A stretch of 64,000 nt of DNA. Origin: Chitinophaga qingshengii. Its GTDB lineage: Bacteria; Bacteroidota; Bacteroidia; Chitinophagales; Chitinophagaceae. The notes beneath the pieces were generated by a model. That model saw only the letters and a program-made list of their open reading frames with translations. It was not told the origin of the DNA and did not search any database. The position numbers and the translations under genes were made by a program. Positions 16,980-26,028 of the stretch are shown here, piece after piece (position 1 is the first letter of the stretch; each line of letters starts with the position of its first letter). The stretch lies in the NCBI RefSeq assembly GCF_014529935.1, contig NZ_JACVFC010000003.1, positions 1,031,954 through 1,095,953 on the forward strand. Direction: 5' to 3'.

Positions 16980-19900
16980 CTATTTAAAATTTCTACCCGC
17001 CGGGAAAAGCTCTGCCTGCACCATTTTCGGAGCAGTTTTCTTTCCAGCCGGAGGCGCTTTAGCCTCATCACCCTGATAGGCGGCATTCATCAATTGTTCC
17101 TGGTCTGTAGGCAGGGAAAGCTGATTGAGCAAACCATTACCGTTATAACATTTTTTAATGATGACATGGGTTACACTTCCTTCCCGCTGCAAGGTTCCTT
17201 CTACTATCAGCAAACGGGAGGTCACAATTTCCTTGCGGAAACGCTTGAATATTTTCTCAAAGGCTACCAGGTTAGCACTGCCGGTTTCATCTTCAATAGT
17301 GATAAAACAAATGCCACTGGCCGTTCCCGGCCGCTGGCGAACCAGTACCAGACCCGCTACCCGCAACGGTGTCCCATCAGGCCACCGTTCCAGTTCCCGT
17401 ATGGACAATACATTCCGGGCAAATAACTGCTGCCGGGCAAAACTCACCGGATGCGCCTTGAGCGATAAAGCCATGGTAGCATAATCCTGTACTACATGTT
17501 CTGAAGGCGTCATGAGTGGTAACTTCACTTCCGCTTCGCTGGCACTCTCTGATGGTTGTCCTTCAAACAGCACCTGTGGCCGGTCGGCCAGGGCAGATAC
17601 TTCCCACAAAGCACGGCGCCGGTCCATTTTCATAGAGCGGAAAGCGTCTGCATCTGCCAATCGTTCCAGGGTACTTAAAGACACGCCCGTATCCATGATG
17701 CCGTGAATGTGCGTGTAAGCAATAGTACGACCTGCTATCAGTTTTTCCATTTCTTCCTGCGCCAGTCCTTTTACCTGGCGGAATCCGAGACGCAATGTCC
17801 AGTAATCTCCTTTACGTTCTTCTAAAGAATTGTCCCAGTAAGAACGATTTACATCTACCGGAAGTACGGTCACTTTATGGTTCCGCGCATCGGTCACGAT
17901 CTGCGAGGGGGCATAAAATCCCATTGGCTGGCTATTCAGTAATGCACAGGCAAAAACATCAGGGAAATAACATTTAATCCATGAGGAAACATATACCAGT
18001 AGTGCAAAACTGGCGGCATGACTTTCCGGAAACCCATAAGAGCCGAATCCTTCCAGTTGTTTAAATATGCGTTCCGCAAACTCCAGTTCATACCCTTTTT
18101 TCACCATTCCTGATATTAACTTCTCCCGCCATTTTGCCACCTGTCCGGGAGCCTTAAAGGTTGCCATACTGCGGCGAAGACCGTCTGCTTCCGCAGCAGT
18201 AAAATCGGCCGCTACCATGGCTATTTCCATCGCTTGCTCCTGAAATAACGGCACGCCTAATGTGCGCTTTAGAATTGCTTCTAATTCCGGTTTGGGATAC
18301 ACCGGATCTTCTTCTTTATTTCGTCTGCGTAAATAAGGATGCACCATGTCACCTTGAATAGGCCCCGGCCTTACAATAGCGACTTCAATCACCAGGTCGT
18401 AAAAATCACGGGGTTTGAGCCTTGGCAGCATAGACATTTGTGCCCGGCTTTCGATCTGGAACACACCGATAGTATCTGCGCGGCAGATCATGTCATACAC
18501 CTTCTTTTTTTGTGGAATATTGGCTAGAGTACAATGGTGGCCATAATGTTTCCGGAGCAGATCAAACGCTTTACGAATACAGGTCAGCATTCCCAGCGCC
18601 AGCACATCTACCTTGAGAAATCCAAGTGCTTCTATATCATCCTTGTTCCATTCAATATTGGTGCGGCCTTCCATCCTGGCATTGAGGATAGGGCACAGAT
18701 CAGAGAGCTGATGTTGTGTGATGACGAATCCGCCGGTATGCTGCCCAAGTTGCCGCGGGAAGCCCATGAACTGTTCCGTCAGCTCCAATGTTTTCATCAA
18801 CATCGGGTCTTTGGCGCTAAAACCTTCACTGGTAACTGTTTTGCCTTCTTCCCATTCTTCCGTAAGTTCATATCCGGATTTCGCCAGATGGTCTACTGCA
18901 TCCATCGACAAACCCATGGCCTTTCCTACGTCGCGTACAGCGCCTTTCCAGTGTACCTGCGTAACAGTAGCCACAATGCCCGCCCTGTCGCGTCCATATT
19001 TGGCATAAACATATTGAATCACTTCTTCCCGGCGTTCATGTTCAAAGTCAACGTCTATATCCGGTGCTTCATCCCTGGCATCCGACATAAAACGGGCGAA
19101 CAAAAGGTTCACCGTTTGCGGATTAATGGACGTAATACCGAGACAGTAACACACTACCGAATTAGCCGCAGAGCCGCGTCCCTGGCATAAAATATCCTGG
19201 CTCCTGGCAAAACGTACCAGGTCGTATACTGTCAGAAAATAAGCTGCATAATTTTTCCGGGCCATAAAAGAAAGTTCTTCCCGGATGGTTTTCTCCACTT
19301 TCTCCGGCACACCATCCGGAAAACGTTCCGCCGCTCCCTGCCAGGTTAGCATTTCCAGCTCTTCCTGCGGTGTCCGGCCTTCGGTAGTAATTTCTTCGGG
19401 ATATACATATTCCAGGCTGTCCAGTGAAAACCGGCAGGCCACCGCTATTTCCTGCGCTTTTTCCAATGCCTCCGGATAACGACGGAATAAACGCTGCATT
19501 TCCGGGATCGGTTTCAGGTATCTTTCTGCATTTTGATACAAGCGATAACCCGCATTATGGATCGTGCATTTTTCACGCACACAGGTCACGATGTCCTGCA
19601 ATTCCCGCCGTTCGGGATGATGATAGTATACATCATTCGTAGCTACCATGGCAATATGCAGCTCCTCGCACAGTTGCGCAATGCGGTATAGTTTTTTACC
19701 ATCGCTGCCCCGGTACGACCAGGAAGCGGCCATGTATAACTCCGACCGGAAATATTGCCGGTATTCCCGGGCCGCTTTTTTGAATGCCGCATCCAGCTCA
19801 AAGGCGCCATCCAGGCTTGCCGGCGGTATCATCACAAATTTGATCCCAGCCGCATACTTGTATACATCTCTTTTATACAGTTCGCATTTACCTTTTTCCG

Positions 19901-20195
19901 TACGGAGATTACCGGTAGACAGTAAGGCAGACAAACGGGCATAAGCCGCTCTGTCCGTGGGATAAGCGAGTAATGGCGGACCATCCTGCAAGTCGAGACG
20001 ACAAGCCGGAATAATCCGGATACCTTTTTCTTTCGCCGCCACATGCGCCCGTACAATACCGGCCAGTGTATTATGATCTGTTATAGCGATGGCGCTATAT
20101 CCCAGGCTGACGGCCTGTTCCACCAGCTCTTCCGGATGCGATGCCCCCCGGAGGAAACTAAAATTCGTTGTGATTTGTAATTCCGTATAGCCCAT
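16980..20195 (-). CDS. dnaE2: error-prone DNA polymerase III alpha subunit DnaE2 (ImuC)
   Basis: A 1071-residue C-family polymerase. It has an N-terminal PHP domain (NFSFLRGASHPEELV, AITDHNTLAG), the polymerase palm with the PDIDVDF aspartates and the later GFLKVDVLALG Asp, and a C-terminal OB domain (LVLVRQRPGTASGICFITI). Length and gene context identify DnaE2 rather than the replicative DnaE. It performs translesion synthesis with ImuA and ImuB. The ATG at 20195 (MGYTELQI) lies 11 bp after the imuB stop; a longer frame to 20234 would add 13 residues within imuB. Confidence 0.93.
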   Translation of the reverse strand: MGYTELQITTNFSFLRGASHPEELVEQAVSLGYSAIAITDHNTLAGIVRAHVAAKEKGIRIIPACRLDLQDGPPLLAYPTDRAAYARLSALLSTGNLRTEKGKCELYKRDVYKYAAGIKFVMIPPASLDGAFELDAAFKKAAREYRQYFRSELYMAASWSYRGSDGKKLYRIAQLCEELHIAMVATNDVYYHHPERRELQDIVTCVREKCTIHNAGYRLYQNAERYLKPIPEMQRLFRRYPEALEKAQEIAVACRFSLDSLEYVYPEEITTEGRTPQEELEMLTWQGAAERFPDGVPEKVEKTIREELSFMARKNYAAYFLTVYDLVRFARSQDILCQGRGSAANSVVCYCLGITSINPQTVNLLFARFMSDARDEAPDIDVDFEHERREEVIQYVYAKYGRDRAGIVATVTQVHWKGAVRDVGKAMGLSMDAVDHLAKSGYELTEEWEEGKTVTSEGFSAKDPMLMKTLELTEQFMGFPRQLGQHTGGFVITQHQLSDLCPILNARMEGRTNIEWNKDDIEALGFLKVDVLALGMLTCIRKAFDLLRKHYGHHCTLANIPQKKKVYDMICRADTIGVFQIESRAQMSMLPRLKPRDFYDLVIEVAIVRPGPIQGDMVHPYLRRRNKEEDPVYPKPELEAILKRTLGVPLFQEQAMEIAMVAADFTAAEADGLRRSMATFKAPGQVAKWREKLISGMVKKGYELEFAERIFKQLEGFGSYGFPESHAASFALLVYVSSWIKCYFPDVFACALLNSQPMGFYAPSQIVTDARNHKVTVLPVDVNRSYWDNSLEERKGDYWTLRLGFRQVKGLAQEEMEKLIAGRTIAYTHIHGIMDTGVSLSTLERLADADAFRSMKMDRRRALWEVSALADRPQVLFEGQPSESASEAEVKLPLMTPSEHVVQDYATMALSLKAHPVSFARQQLFARNVLSIRELERWPDGTPLRVAGLVLVRQRPGTASGICFITIEDETGSANLVAFEKIFKRFRKEIVTSRLLIVEGTLQREGSVTHVIIKKCYNGNGLLNQLSLPTDQEQLMNAAYQGDEAKAPPAGKKTAPKMVQAELFPAGRNFK

Positions 20196-20206
20196 ACCGT
20201 TACTAT

Positions 20207-21700
20207 TTAAGCAAAGTACCCGTGTATATACCATTCCGGTTTATGTTCCCCATAATACCCGGAACGGAACAGCCAGTACCTGCCACCGTCTTCATCTTCC
20301 ACCTGGTAATAGTCTCTTTGCAATCCTTTTTCAATCCACCATTCCCGTTCAATGCGTTCTGGTCCGTCGGCCTTTACCACCTTATGGATTTTGCCTTTAT
20401 GGATAAATAACATAGGCGGATAATCCGGGATGGGCGCCGATACTTCAATCCGTACCGGCGCCCCCAGCAGGCTTACCGGCCGCATCTGATGCTCCGGCCA
20501 GGTAACGCTGGTAGTTTCATTGATGTCGCTGACACTGCGGATAGACCGTTCCGGCCAGTGATGTTCTTCCGGCAGGTAACGGCGGATAGCCGCGGCGCCA
20601 ATGCGGCTCTGCAAGCGATCCAGCAGTTTCATGACAGCATCTTTTTTATCGCCGGTATCCAGGTCCCACAGGCGTTCCTGCTGGGTTGTCAACCCCTCTA
20701 CTACCGGCGCTTCCAGCACAAATAATTCAATGCCCAGATCTGGTTCAATACTATCGATCTTCAGTTCAAAAAGCCGGAACAGGTGTGTGTGATTACGTAC
20801 CGGGCTGTTGGTGCCGATTTCCACGCATTGTTGTTGTCCGTCGGTACGGTAACAGCGCAGCCTTGCTTTACGAAGCCCTTTCTCTTCCTGTTGCAGGCGC
20901 TGGCAGATACCTTCCAGCAGTTTTTGAATAGCCACCTCAATACCATGCGCCGTTTTTATCGGCTCCAGGCAGGGCAGCCTTTCCACATAAGGCTCCGGCG
21001 GCGTTACCGGTTCGAGTGTTTCCGGCATGCGTCCGAGGGCTTTATCTACGCGGTCCAGCAGCAGTTGACCGAAACGACGCCGCAACACGGATGGCGGCAT
21101 ATCGATAAACAGCCCTATCTGTGTAAGGCCTAATTTCCGCAGACGGTCCACCACCGGCAGTTCCAGCCGCAGCGCTTCAGGAGGCAAAGGCCGCAATATT
21201 TCCGCCTGGCTGCCGGAAGGCAGCACCGGATGCGTGGTACCATAGCGGGCTACCGCCCAGGCAGCCGCCATAGTGTCGGCAATTGCTGCCCTTACGTGGT
21301 AACCACCTGCCTGCAACCGGCTCACGATATGTTCAAAATAAGCGGCTTCTCCGCCCCACAGGTGCGCACAGCCGCTGATATCCAGTATCAGGCCGTCATC
21401 GCCATCTATACCGGTTACCGGCGTATAACGGTAACACCAGACAGCGAGGGATTGCAATAGTTTATCCTGTGCAGGATCATCATCATAAAATAATAAGTCG
21501 GGGTAGACCGCCCTCGCGTCTGCCAGCACGGTTCCCGGTAGTATGCCCAGTTGCCCGGCCGCTTTGCTCACGGAACGAATCATCATACGGCCACGTTCCG
21601 GCGCCACCAGTACATACACCTGCCCGCCCAGCCCCGGATAACGCAGCGCCAGCCGGTCTGCCGCCAGATGACGAAACCAAACGGACATATAACGTTTCAT
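20207..21700 (-). CDS. imuB: Y-family polymerase-like protein ImuB
   Basis: A 497-residue DinB-like protein. The N-terminus (MKRYMSVWFRHLAADRL) lacks the metal-binding Asp of active Y-family enzymes, and the position of the catalytic Asp-Glu pair reads Asp-Gly (DGDDGLILDISG). This fits the known ImuB role as a non-catalytic hub that recruits DnaE2 to the sliding clamp. The C-terminal half carries the ImuB-specific region, ending in DYYQVEDEDGGRYWLFR. The ATG at 21700 sits 4 bp after the imuA stop; the frame to 21775 would run into imuA. Confidence 0.88.
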   Translation of the reverse strand: MKRYMSVWFRHLAADRLALRYPGLGGQVYVLVAPERGRMMIRSVSKAAGQLGILPGTVLADARAVYPDLLFYDDDPAQDKLLQSLAVWCYRYTPVTGIDGDDGLILDISGCAHLWGGEAAYFEHIVSRLQAGGYHVRAAIADTMAAAWAVARYGTTHPVLPSGSQAEILRPLPPEALRLELPVVDRLRKLGLTQIGLFIDMPPSVLRRRFGQLLLDRVDKALGRMPETLEPVTPPEPYVERLPCLEPIKTAHGIEVAIQKLLEGICQRLQQEEKGLRKARLRCYRTDGQQQCVEIGTNSPVRNHTHLFRLFELKIDSIEPDLGIELFVLEAPVVEGLTTQQERLWDLDTGDKKDAVMKLLDRLQSRIGAAAIRRYLPEEHHWPERSIRSVSDINETTSVTWPEHQMRPVSLLGAPVRIEVSAPIPDYPPMLFIHKGKIHKVVKADGPERIEREWWIEKGLQRDYYQVEDEDGGRYWLFRSGYYGEHKPEWYIHGYFA

Positions 21701-21704
21701 ACAC

Positions 21705-22439
21705 TCAACCTGCTTTGATATATACCTGTTGTTCCTCCATGCTTGTTGTATTGCCCTGCTGAAACTGTTGCCCATCCCAGGAAAGCTGCCAGTTGCCCGG
21801 TTTGCCGTTGCGCACTTTCAGTAAGGCCACCTGCCACTGCGGATACCCCACACCAGGCAAGCCATCCTCTATCAAACTGGCTACCGGCCTGATTTCCCAA
21901 CGGGTAGTGCAAACGGTATTCTCAATATTCCGCGGCCGATGCCGGTGCAGCAGACAAGGCACGCCGCTTTTTTCCACGGCCAGCTGCAGGCGCCGGAAGG
22001 CGATGGGATGGATATCCGGGATCTCTCCCACTACTGCCGCCAGCGCATTACATTTCAGACACTCCTCTACTACCCATAGCATTTCTTTCTCCGATACCAG
22101 GTCTACAAAAATGATCCTGTCAGGTACCAGGCAAAATGCTTTGAGCCCGGGCGGGAAAAGCGTTCTATGCGCCCCTACCCAGATGGCCGTTTCCTGTTCT
22201 TTCATAAAACGGCTGAGCACCGCCGCCATAAACCCTAAGGTAGCGGCAGCCGCCTCACTATTATGACTGATAAATTCATGGGTACCCTGATAAGGGAAAC
22301 AATGTTCCGGAAAAGCCCTGTTTAACGGCCCCAGATCCGGATAATCATGGGAATGGGATGAAAACACCGGCCCCCTGGCAGAAAGCAATTCTCCTCTCAG
22401 CCTGGCTATCACCTCATTTCTTTCAGCTGGCTGTTTCAT
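21705..22439 (-). CDS. imuA: ImuA-like protein of the translesion mutasome
   Basis: A 244-residue protein related to the RecA/SulA-like ImuA family. Seen: FPYQGTHEFISHNSEAAAATLGF near the N-terminus and FCLVPDRIIFVDLVSEKEMLWVVEE in the core, the latter followed by the CLKCNALAAVVGEI strand typical of the family. The classical Walker A sequence is not preserved. First gene of the imuA-imuB-dnaE2-alkB operon, it starts 21 bp from the first operator-like repeat and is divergent from the S24 regulator gene. Confidence 0.85.
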   Translation of the reverse strand: MKQPAERNEVIARLRGELLSARGPVFSSHSHDYPDLGPLNRAFPEHCFPYQGTHEFISHNSEAAAATLGFMAAVLSRFMKEQETAIWVGAHRTLFPPGLKAFCLVPDRIIFVDLVSEKEMLWVVEECLKCNALAAVVGEIPDIHPIAFRRLQLAVEKSGVPCLLHRHRPRNIENTVCTTRWEIRPVASLIEDGLPGVGYPQWQVALLKVRNGKPGNWQLSWDGQQFQQGNTTSMEEQQVYIKAG

Positions 22440-22456
22440 ATTTCAAAAAGTTGACT

Positions 22457-22464
22457 TATATTTG
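22457..22464 (+). promoter_or_regulatory. promoter -7 element for the S24 regulator gene
   Basis: TATATTTG matches TAnnTTTG and points toward the regulator gene at 22510. Its last four bases overlap the first inverted repeat, so a protein bound there would block this promoter, consistent with autoregulation. Confidence 0.6.
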
Positions 22465-22501
22465 GCACTAATAATGCCAAATTACCGGCAGTAATAATGC
22501 C
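22461..22501. promoter_or_regulatory. two operator-like inverted repeats between imuA and its regulator
   Basis: Site 1 (22461-22481) has perfect 7-bp arms TTTGGCA and TGCCAAA around CTAATAA. Site 2 (22487-22501) has arms GGCA and TGCC around GTAATAA. The centres are 23 bp apart, about two helical turns, so both could be bound from one face. The location in the divergent intergenic space makes them candidate binding sites for the S24/LexA-like protein encoded next door. Confidence 0.6.
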
Positions 22502-22509
22502 AAAAAAAT

Positions 22510-23328
22510 ATGAAAGAACAAAATAATTTTTGGGCCCAAAACCTGAAATTTCTCCGGAACCGGAAAAAGATGACACAGGACGACCTGGCAGCAGCCCTTC
22601 AATGTACCCGTACCAAACTGAAAGCATTGGAAACCGGCGCCACCAAAAATCCACCGCTGGAAGACCAGGTGCTGATCTCTGATTTTTTCAAGGTTGACAT
22701 CGATACTTTTATCCGCCTCGACCTGTCTCAACTGGGAGAACTGCGTTTAAGAGAACTGGAAGCCGGTGATATGAGTTACATCACAGGAAAAAAAATGCGC
22801 GTACTGGCTACTACCATTACCGCAGATAACAAAGAACAGGTGGAAATGGTATCCCACCAGGCACAGGCGGGATATACGGTGGGTTATGCCGATCCTGACT
22901 ACATTTCCAGCCTACCGGTGTTCCATATGCCACAACTCCCGGCTGACCGGAAGTTCCGGATGTTTCCGGTGAAAGGGGAATCCATGCTGCCTGTTCCGGA
23001 AGGCTCTTTTGTAATCGTAGAATACCTACAGGACTGGTCCCATCTGAAAGATGGCACCCCTTGCGTGGTGATCACTAAAAATGAAGGCATTGTTTTTAAA
23101 GTAGTATACAATCGTATTCAGCCAAACGGCCTGCTGCACCTGGTTTCATTGAATCCATTATTTAAACCCTACGATCTTCCGGTAAGTGAAGTACTGGAAA
23201 TGTGGAAGTACAACAGCTACTGGACCAACACGGACTTAGCGCCGCAATCGGATATGGACGCGGTTTTACAGGCATTGGGGAAATTGGATGCAAAGGTGGA
23301 AACCCTGATGCATAAAACAGCAGAATAA
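22510..23328 (+). CDS. XRE-type HTH / S24 peptidase LexA-like repressor
   Basis: A 272-residue regulator. The N-terminal HTH (NFWAQNLKFLRNRKKMTQDD) is Cro/XRE type, not LexA winged-helix. The C-terminal S24 domain has the catalytic Ser in FPVKGESMLP and the Lys in VFKVVYNRI. An Ala-Gly pair (AQAGYTVGY) stands before the domain, where self-cleavage would be expected, but I cannot prove cleavage. Placement divergent from imuA-imuB-dnaE2-alkB, with paired inverted repeats between, points to a DNA-damage-responsive repressor of that operon. Confidence 0.85.
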   Translation: MKEQNNFWAQNLKFLRNRKKMTQDDLAAALQCTRTKLKALETGATKNPPLEDQVLISDFFKVDIDTFIRLDLSQLGELRLRELEAGDMSYITGKKMRVLATTITADNKEQVEMVSHQAQAGYTVGYADPDYISSLPVFHMPQLPADRKFRMFPVKGESMLPVPEGSFVIVEYLQDWSHLKDGTPCVVITKNEGIVFKVVYNRIQPNGLLHLVSLNPLFKPYDLPVSEVLEMWKYNSYWTNTDLAPQSDMDAVLQALGKLDAKVETLMHKTAE

Positions 23329-23350
23329 TATTTTCAGCTACCGGATACTA

Positions 23351-24211
23351 TCAGCGTATCCTTTCCAGCGGCGCACCAGGCGCAGGGCGATAGAGCATGA
23401 CCGGTAGCTGGTAAATACCACTTCCGTCATCAAAATGACCGATCAGCGCGCTCCAGTGCGCAAACCGGGATGAACGCCGATATCCGGCAATACTATCGAT
23501 GGGACGCCGTTCCAGGGTTACCAGTTTTCCATTGCCATAGATCACCATCTGATAATCTTCCAATGGCTCCATCTTTACTTTATCATTAAGCGATGCTGCT
23601 TTCAGTTTATCAGTATATGCTGTCACTTTACTATCGCGGAAATTGTAGACGTTTTTTTCTGCTGCAGCTTTAGCCTCCAGCTTTATCAGTTCCGCCGCAT
23701 GGCCCCCGTTCTGATAAAGGCTGTGCAAGTGTTGGTAATATGATAACACTTCCTTTGTCAAGGCATTATTGTCTTCCTTACGGAGATCCACGCCAGTAGT
23801 CCATCCCGGCAGTTGATATGGTATCTTTTTAAAGTCCACCTCCCAGGAAAACTCCGTGGGTTTACCCGCACTCACATTAACAGGGAAAGAAGCTAATAGC
23901 TGCTCATGCCCGTTGGCATCTTCCGTAGCCAATAGTTTGATACTGCCGGCAACAGCCTCCGTAGGATATACTTTCAGCCGGATTCTGTGTTTTCCTCCCG
24001 TCAGCAGAAAAGGATTCAGCAAATAAGCAGCATTGTCTGCATCTTCTTGAAAAGAAGCGCCTGCCAGTATATCATCTATAAATACTTCGTTGTCTGCTTT
24101 TAATTGCAGGTGGATGCCATAAGTTACCGGTCCGGATTTGGACTGGGCGCAGGAAGTACAGGCTACCATCATGGAAAAAAACAATGCGGGGTGGGTTAAT
24201 GATTTCATCAT
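23351..24211 (-). CDS. hypothetical lipoprotein
   Basis: A 286-residue protein with a lipobox-like VACTSCAQ at about residues 17-24. The mature part begins with strands (GIHLQLKADNEVFIDD) and has a helical middle rich in Glu, Lys and Ala (AAELIKLEAKAAAEKN). The C-terminal 60 residues (FAHWSALIGHFDDGSGIYQLPVMLY) may form a compact domain. No family recognised. It follows the metal-uptake operon on the same strand, 33 bp after the ATPase gene, and could be its last member. Start could also be 24208. Confidence 0.5.
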   Translation of the reverse strand: MMKSLTHPALFFSMMVACTSCAQSKSGPVTYGIHLQLKADNEVFIDDILAGASFQEDADNAAYLLNPFLLTGGKHRIRLKVYPTEAVAGSIKLLATEDANGHEQLLASFPVNVSAGKPTEFSWEVDFKKIPYQLPGWTTGVDLRKEDNNALTKEVLSYYQHLHSLYQNGGHAAELIKLEAKAAAEKNVYNFRDSKVTAYTDKLKAASLNDKVKMEPLEDYQMVIYGNGKLVTLERRPIDSIAGYRRSSRFAHWSALIGHFDDGSGIYQLPVMLYRPAPGAPLERIR

Positions 24212-24244
24212 CGTAAAAATTACTAAAAAAATTTTAAATGATCT

Positions 24245-25015
24245 TTATATTCTATGCCCGGTTGGTAATACAATTTTTAACTCCTCATGCCGGATATCCA
24301 GGAAATTAGTATTGTACACGGCTTTCAGCATCTCCAGGTCCGGCAGGTCCGCATTTACCGCGGGCATCACCGTTTTGTCCAGCATAAAAAAAACTTCATC
24401 CGCAAACTGATAAGCCAGTGTTGGATTGTGCATGATGGCAATAACGGTACGGCCATTGGCCACAAACCCGCGGAGCTTATTCATTAAAAAATGTTGGTAG
24501 TATACATCCAGGTGGTTGGTAGGTTCATCCAGGATAATAATTTCCGGGTCCTGCATCAGCAGGCGGCCAATCATGACCATCTGTTGCTCTCCACCCGACA
24601 ACTGGGGGAAGAGTTTCCTACGAAGCCCTTCCAGCCCCAGTTCTGCGAGTACCTGTTGAGCCAGCGTACGATCGTTTGCGGTAGGTGCGAAACCAGAGAA
24701 AGCCGCACGTCCGGTGAGCAAAATATCTTCTACCGTAAACGTAAACACGGTCTGATAAAACTGTGGTAAAAATCCTATCAGAGCAGCTTTTCGTTTATGC
24801 GTGAGCTGCATTATGGGTATTCCTTTTACCTGTATATCGCCTTTGTAACCGGACAGTATTCCCGTAATGGATTTAAACAACGTTGATTTACCGCTGCCAT
24901 TGGTACCCAGCAATACGGAGAACTTACGTTCACAAAATTTTACATTCACCTCCTTGAGGATGGTTTGTTTCCCGTAGGCAAAACTCATGTTCTTTATCTC
25001 GATAGCTGTTGCCAT
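24245..25015 (-). CDS. ABC transporter ATPase, FecE/siderophore type
   Basis: A 256-residue ATPase with Walker A GTNGSGKST, signature LSGGEQQMVM and Walker B IIILDEPTNHLD. It is of the FecE/BtuD group that powers uptake of metal chelates or cobalamin across the inner membrane. Its ATG overlaps the permease stop codon by 1 nt, and it is the downstream-most transport gene of the operon 29881 to 24245. The metal is not shown by this protein; the context next to urease, hypAB and nikR suggests nickel. Confidence 0.88.
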   Translation of the reverse strand: MATAIEIKNMSFAYGKQTILKEVNVKFCERKFSVLLGTNGSGKSTLFKSITGILSGYKGDIQVKGIPIMQLTHKRKAALIGFLPQFYQTVFTFTVEDILLTGRAAFSGFAPTANDRTLAQQVLAELGLEGLRRKLFPQLSGGEQQMVMIGRLLMQDPEIIILDEPTNHLDVYYQHFLMNKLRGFVANGRTVIAIMHNPTLAYQFADEVFFMLDKTVMPAVNADLPDLEMLKAVYNTNFLDIRHEELKIVLPTGHRI

Positions 25016-26028
25016 TAGTGCCAGTTTAATTTGTTTTTACGCATCAGGTATATAAAAAACGGTCCGCCCAGCAGCATGGTGAAGATGCCTATCGGTACTT
25101 CAAAAGCAAACAGGGAACGGGAGAAATCATCAATCACCAGTAAAAAAGTTCCTCCCAGGAAAATACTGGCCGGAATAGCTTTCCGGTTATCTGCCCCCAG
25201 CATCATGCGAACAATATGCGGCAGGAACAGTCCGTAAAAACTGATAATACCTACCGAAGCCACGGTGATGGCCGTCAGCAGGGTGGCGCAACCAATCAAT
25301 ATCCATTTGTCCAGGCCCGGATTTACGCCTGCTGCTTTAGCGGCATCGTCCCCGAGCGACAAAACGTTTACCCGCCACCGGTAGATGAACACCACTACCA
25401 GTCCCAGTATCACCGGAACGTATAACCGTTTCAGTTCCTCCCATGACGCCGCATGCAGGTTGCCCATCGTCCACTGTACGATAGCCTGCAGTTTATATGG
25501 ATTGCTGATATACTGCACGATAGCCAATCCTGCGGAGAACATGCCGGAGATCACCATACCGGACAACACAATAGTGATAATCGTTGCATTCGATCCCGAA
25601 CGGGCAACCAGGTAAGCCAGCAATACCGCCAGTATTCCACCCGCAAAAGCCGCCAGGCTTACCGGAACAAAGGCGAAGGTCATGGCCAGCGCCGCTCCGA
25701 AAGCGGCGCCGGATGAGATACCCAACACATAAGAATCGACCAGGGGATTACGGAATATGCCTTGCAGTACCGAACCGGAGACAGACAACGCTGCTCCCAC
25801 CAAAAAGGTAGTTAGCACACGCGGCAACCGGACGTTGCAGATAATATTCTTTATCAGCGCCCAGCTATCTTCCTCCAACAGCGAAAGCGACGACATGGCT
25901 ATCTTCTTGTACGCCAGTCCCAGGGCGGCCCCCACGTCTGCCTGACCGGTAGACCCGATAAAGAGCGACACCAGGATAACCGGCAACGGCAACGCGTAAC
26001 ATATCAAATAAATAATCCCTTGTTTCAA
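25015..26028 (-). CDS. FecCD-family ABC transporter permease
   Basis: A 337-residue membrane protein with about ten helices. It has the FecCD blocks RLPRVLTTFLVGAALSVSGS near residue 73, then NPLVDSYVLGISSGAAFGA, and the C-terminal GIISFYGLFLPHIVRMMLG. Such permeases work as homodimers with the adjacent ATPase and binding protein to import metal chelates or B12. It overlaps the methyltransferase gene upstream by 4 nt and the ATPase gene by 1 nt. Confidence 0.88.
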   Translation of the reverse strand: MKQGIIYLICYALPLPVILVSLFIGSTGQADVGAALGLAYKKIAMSSLSLLEEDSWALIKNIICNVRLPRVLTTFLVGAALSVSGSVLQGIFRNPLVDSYVLGISSGAAFGAALAMTFAFVPVSLAAFAGGILAVLLAYLVARSGSNATIITIVLSGMVISGMFSAGLAIVQYISNPYKLQAIVQWTMGNLHAASWEELKRLYVPVILGLVVVFIYRWRVNVLSLGDDAAKAAGVNPGLDKWILIGCATLLTAITVASVGIISFYGLFLPHIVRMMLGADNRKAIPASIFLGGTFLLVIDDFSRSLFAFEVPIGIFTMLLGGPFFIYLMRKNKLNWH

